Below are positions 62,294 to 64,000 of a stretch of DNA of 64,000 nucleotides, piece by piece. Origin of the DNA: Gramella sp. KN1008 (GTDB taxonomy: Bacteria; Bacteroidota; Bacteroidia; Flavobacteriales; Flavobacteriaceae); contig NZ_SJDV01000001.1 of the NCBI RefSeq assembly GCF_004332155.1, positions 124,001 through 188,000 on the forward strand, written 5' to 3'. A program made the translations under genes and the position numbers. Numbering within the stretch: position 1 is the first letter of the stretch; each line of letters opens with the position of its first letter. The notes beneath the pieces are model-generated. The model made no database searches and was not told where the DNA came from. It worked only from the letters and a program-made list of their open reading frames with translations.

Positions 62294-64000
62294 ATGCAAC
62301 CTAACCTCAATCAAAAACAAAGAATTTTAGCTGCAACAATTTATCTTATTGCATTAATTGGAATATTTTCATTAATCGGAGGAAATATTTCAAATGTAAT
62401 ATTTGGACAAAGCATTGATTCAAGCATTTGGTTCTATTCTGGAGCTCTGCTAATTGTATTAGGCGCTTACATTGCAGAACCTTTCTTTAGTAAACCTTCG
62501 AATATAATTATAAACTCAGTAGTGATTATTGTAGCCCTTTTAGGTTTAGATGACAAAAATGCTCTAATAGGATACTCATTTATTTTCTACTATGCTGTTT
62601 TCCTTTTATTGCTAAGCGTTATATCAATATTTTTTTCAAATTCTAACAATGAGAAGCTTTTAAAAATAGGGAAATTCAGTTATTGGACTAGTACAAATTT
62701 AGGACACAATAAGGTGATTTTTTCACTCCTTTATATATCCGCAGCAATTTCATATTTTGGTTTAGAGGGTAAACTGGTTCCTTTTATATTGATGATGGTT
62801 TTATGGATCTGTTTAATCTTCTTTGATATTGTAGGTCACATAATAAGCTTCTTTAAAAAATTCAAGACACTCATAGGTGATAAAATATCCGAAGAATTAG
62901 GTACTGCAATAGGATGTGAAAACCCCCTTTTTTATAGAGTAGAGATAGATAGAACAAAGAAAAAAACTAGTGATGCTAAAATTGGAGATGTTGTCGCAAT
63001 CGAGACAGAAATAAATGTAGGTGCAATTGGCATAATTGTTTCTAAATGGAAGCTTTTAAACAAAGAATGGATTTCAATATACTTACTTCAAAAACCCAAT
63101 AAAGAATTATTAACTATCTCCTTAAAATTAAAAAAACAGTTTGCTGATCCTAAATCAATTTTTTCCAAACAAAATGCAGTTTATAAACTGAAAGTAGATC
63201 ATCTAAGCCACGAAATACAAGATTGGATTTCCAATACGAACTTGTTTCAAAAGAAGAGCGATTTTATTGGCTATGTTGATAGAGATTCAAATATCGAAAA
63301 AGTCAATTTTACAATAATCGAAGGTGCAAATGGTAAAAAACCAACAGAAGGATGTATAATAGAAACACCTATTTATGATGATCTTACTCAGTTTCAAATA
63401 ATTAATGCAAACACTAAGAGAGAACATCTTGAAAACTTAGATTTTAAGGGGTTTACAAACGGGGTTGCAAGAAAATTAGGTAAATATGATATTGAAGAAA
63501 AGGAGTTGAATGTAAAAAAATGGCTTCCAAATATATATTCTCCTATATACTATTCTTCTAATGAAGATTTAGATGAAACAGAATTAATAGATATAGCAAA
63601 ATCTTCTATAGGTCGATTACCAAATTCGAATTTTCAGTTACCAATTAAGGATTTCAATTCATTAGTAACTCACAATACAGCTATTTTGGGAATTTTAGGC
63701 ATCGGAAAATCATGTCTCGCGTATGAATTAATTTCAAAAATTGTAAAAGAGAATATTAAAGTAATATGTATTGATGTTACCAACGAGTATAATAATGACC
63801 AGAAAGGATTGCCTAAATATCTTGACGAAACTAAAATTGTTGAGGGCGTAAGGGATATTAACGAGGAACTAGATAAAATAAATTTTGAAGTTGCTGACGC
63901 AAAACAAGATGGGGGGAACATCCATGATTTACAACGCCTTTTAAAAGCAGATTTCAAAAGTTTTATGGATTCCGATAACCAAATTAGGATTATTAATCCT
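62294..64000 (+). CDS. Membrane-anchored HerA/DUF87-like ATPase, 3' truncated by the window edge
   Basis: The frame is open for 569 codons from the ATG at 62294 to the edge. About six hydrophobic helices occupy residues 12-31, 45-61, 70-85, 92-114, 140-156 and 161-187. A soluble domain (190-450) comes before the P-loop GILGIGKS (466-473), which follows SLVTHNTAILG. CIDVTNEYNN follows, as in HerA/FtsK-type hexameric ATPases with a DUF87 core. The sequence is much richer in A+T than the sugar-kinase gene before it. HerA-like proteins with membrane helices are frequent in phage-defence loci; the partner gene would lie beyond the window. Confidence 0.8.
   Translation, partial: MQPNLNQKQRILAATIYLIALIGIFSLIGGNISNVIFGQSIDSSIWFYSGALLIVLGAYIAEPFFSKPSNIIINSVVIIVALLGLDDKNALIGYSFIFYYAVFLLLLSVISIFFSNSNNEKLLKIGKFSYWTSTNLGHNKVIFSLLYISAAISYFGLEGKLVPFILMMVLWICLIFFDIVGHIISFFKKFKTLIGDKISEELGTAIGCENPLFYRVEIDRTKKKTSDAKIGDVVAIETEINVGAIGIIVSKWKLLNKEWISIYLLQKPNKELLTISLKLKKQFADPKSIFSKQNAVYKLKVDHLSHEIQDWISNTNLFQKKSDFIGYVDRDSNIEKVNFTIIEGANGKKPTEGCIIETPIYDDLTQFQIINANTKREHLENLDFKGFTNGVARKLGKYDIEEKELNVKKWLPNIYSPIYYSSNEDLDETELIDIAKSSIGRLPNSNFQLPIKDFNSLVTHNTAILGILGIGKSCLAYELISKIVKENIKVICIDVTNEYNNDQKGLPKYLDETKIVEGVRDINEELDKINFEVADAKQDGGNIHDLQRLLKADFKSFMDSDNQIRIINP

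Noticed and set aside
1..64000. tRNA, rRNA, transposase or IS ends
   Set aside because: No tRNA-like cloverleaf, rRNA segment, transposase frame or paired IS termini were recognised by eye; a computed search could still find one.

Overview
The window looks like the chromosome of a marine-type member of the Flavobacteriaceae (Bacteroidota). The grounds are moderate to low GC, very weak ribosome binding sites, TTG / TAnnTTTG-like promoters, many secreted proteins and LxxC lipoproteins ending their leaders in 'Q' or 'C', and family content typical of that group (GH43 enzyme, DUF72, DUF5694, multicopper oxidase, BCCT carrier). The genus is not determined. No rRNA, tRNA or CRISPR was recognised.

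Region 1, about 1-2.4 kb: the 5' end of an exported protein on the minus strand, then a GC-richer class V aminotransferase-like gene with a twin-arginine-like leader.

Region 2, about 2.4-30.6 kb: the unusual part. It holds some thirty short, mostly co-oriented, mostly unrelated genes: small lipoproteins, GNAT, DUF726-like and other alpha/beta hydrolases, SAM methyltransferases, an erythromycin-esterase homologue, CPBP protease, DUF2255, a class C serine hydrolase, SnoaL-like, TPR plus SCO, and DUF5694. They are separated again and again by diverged copies of one intergenic repeat of about 80-125 bp. The best copies open with GCACAACAACGCATAACCC, carry a conserved AGAAAGAAAATAATTAAC core, and close with a conserved block ending CCGTTGTGTGCAAT. 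The ends are inverted repeats of each other (GCACAAC/GTTGTGY; GCATAAC/GTTATGC), which recalls integron attC sites. The layout (one or two genes, repeat, one or two genes, repeat) is that of a gene-cassette array without a visible integrase. I propose this as the main candidate for an undescribed system, but no attC covariance search could be run.

Region 3, about 30.8-62.1 kb: more ordinary chromosome. A lipoprotein may carry a cytolysin-like domain. A multicopper oxidase, a BLUF blue-light receptor, a DUF998 protein, an amidohydrolase and a VIT1-family transporter follow. A three-gene unit of outer-membrane channel, BCCT carrier and universal stress protein looks like compatible-solute uptake. 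Then come an M50 protease fused to a DUF2188-like tail, a GH43 enzyme with F5/8C and FN3 domains, a cupin, a 2-hydroxyacid dehydrogenase, a second class C serine hydrolase, an amidohydrolase-2 enzyme, an SLC13/TrkA-C permease, a translationally coupled Fpg-type glycosylase and DUF72 gene, and a PfkB sugar kinase. Six separate NTF2/SnoaL-fold small proteins are scattered through the window.

Region 4, from 62.3 kb to the edge: a strongly AT-rich, incomplete gene for a membrane-anchored HerA/DUF87-type ATPase. It is the probable left border of another accessory (possibly defence) island that continues outside the window.
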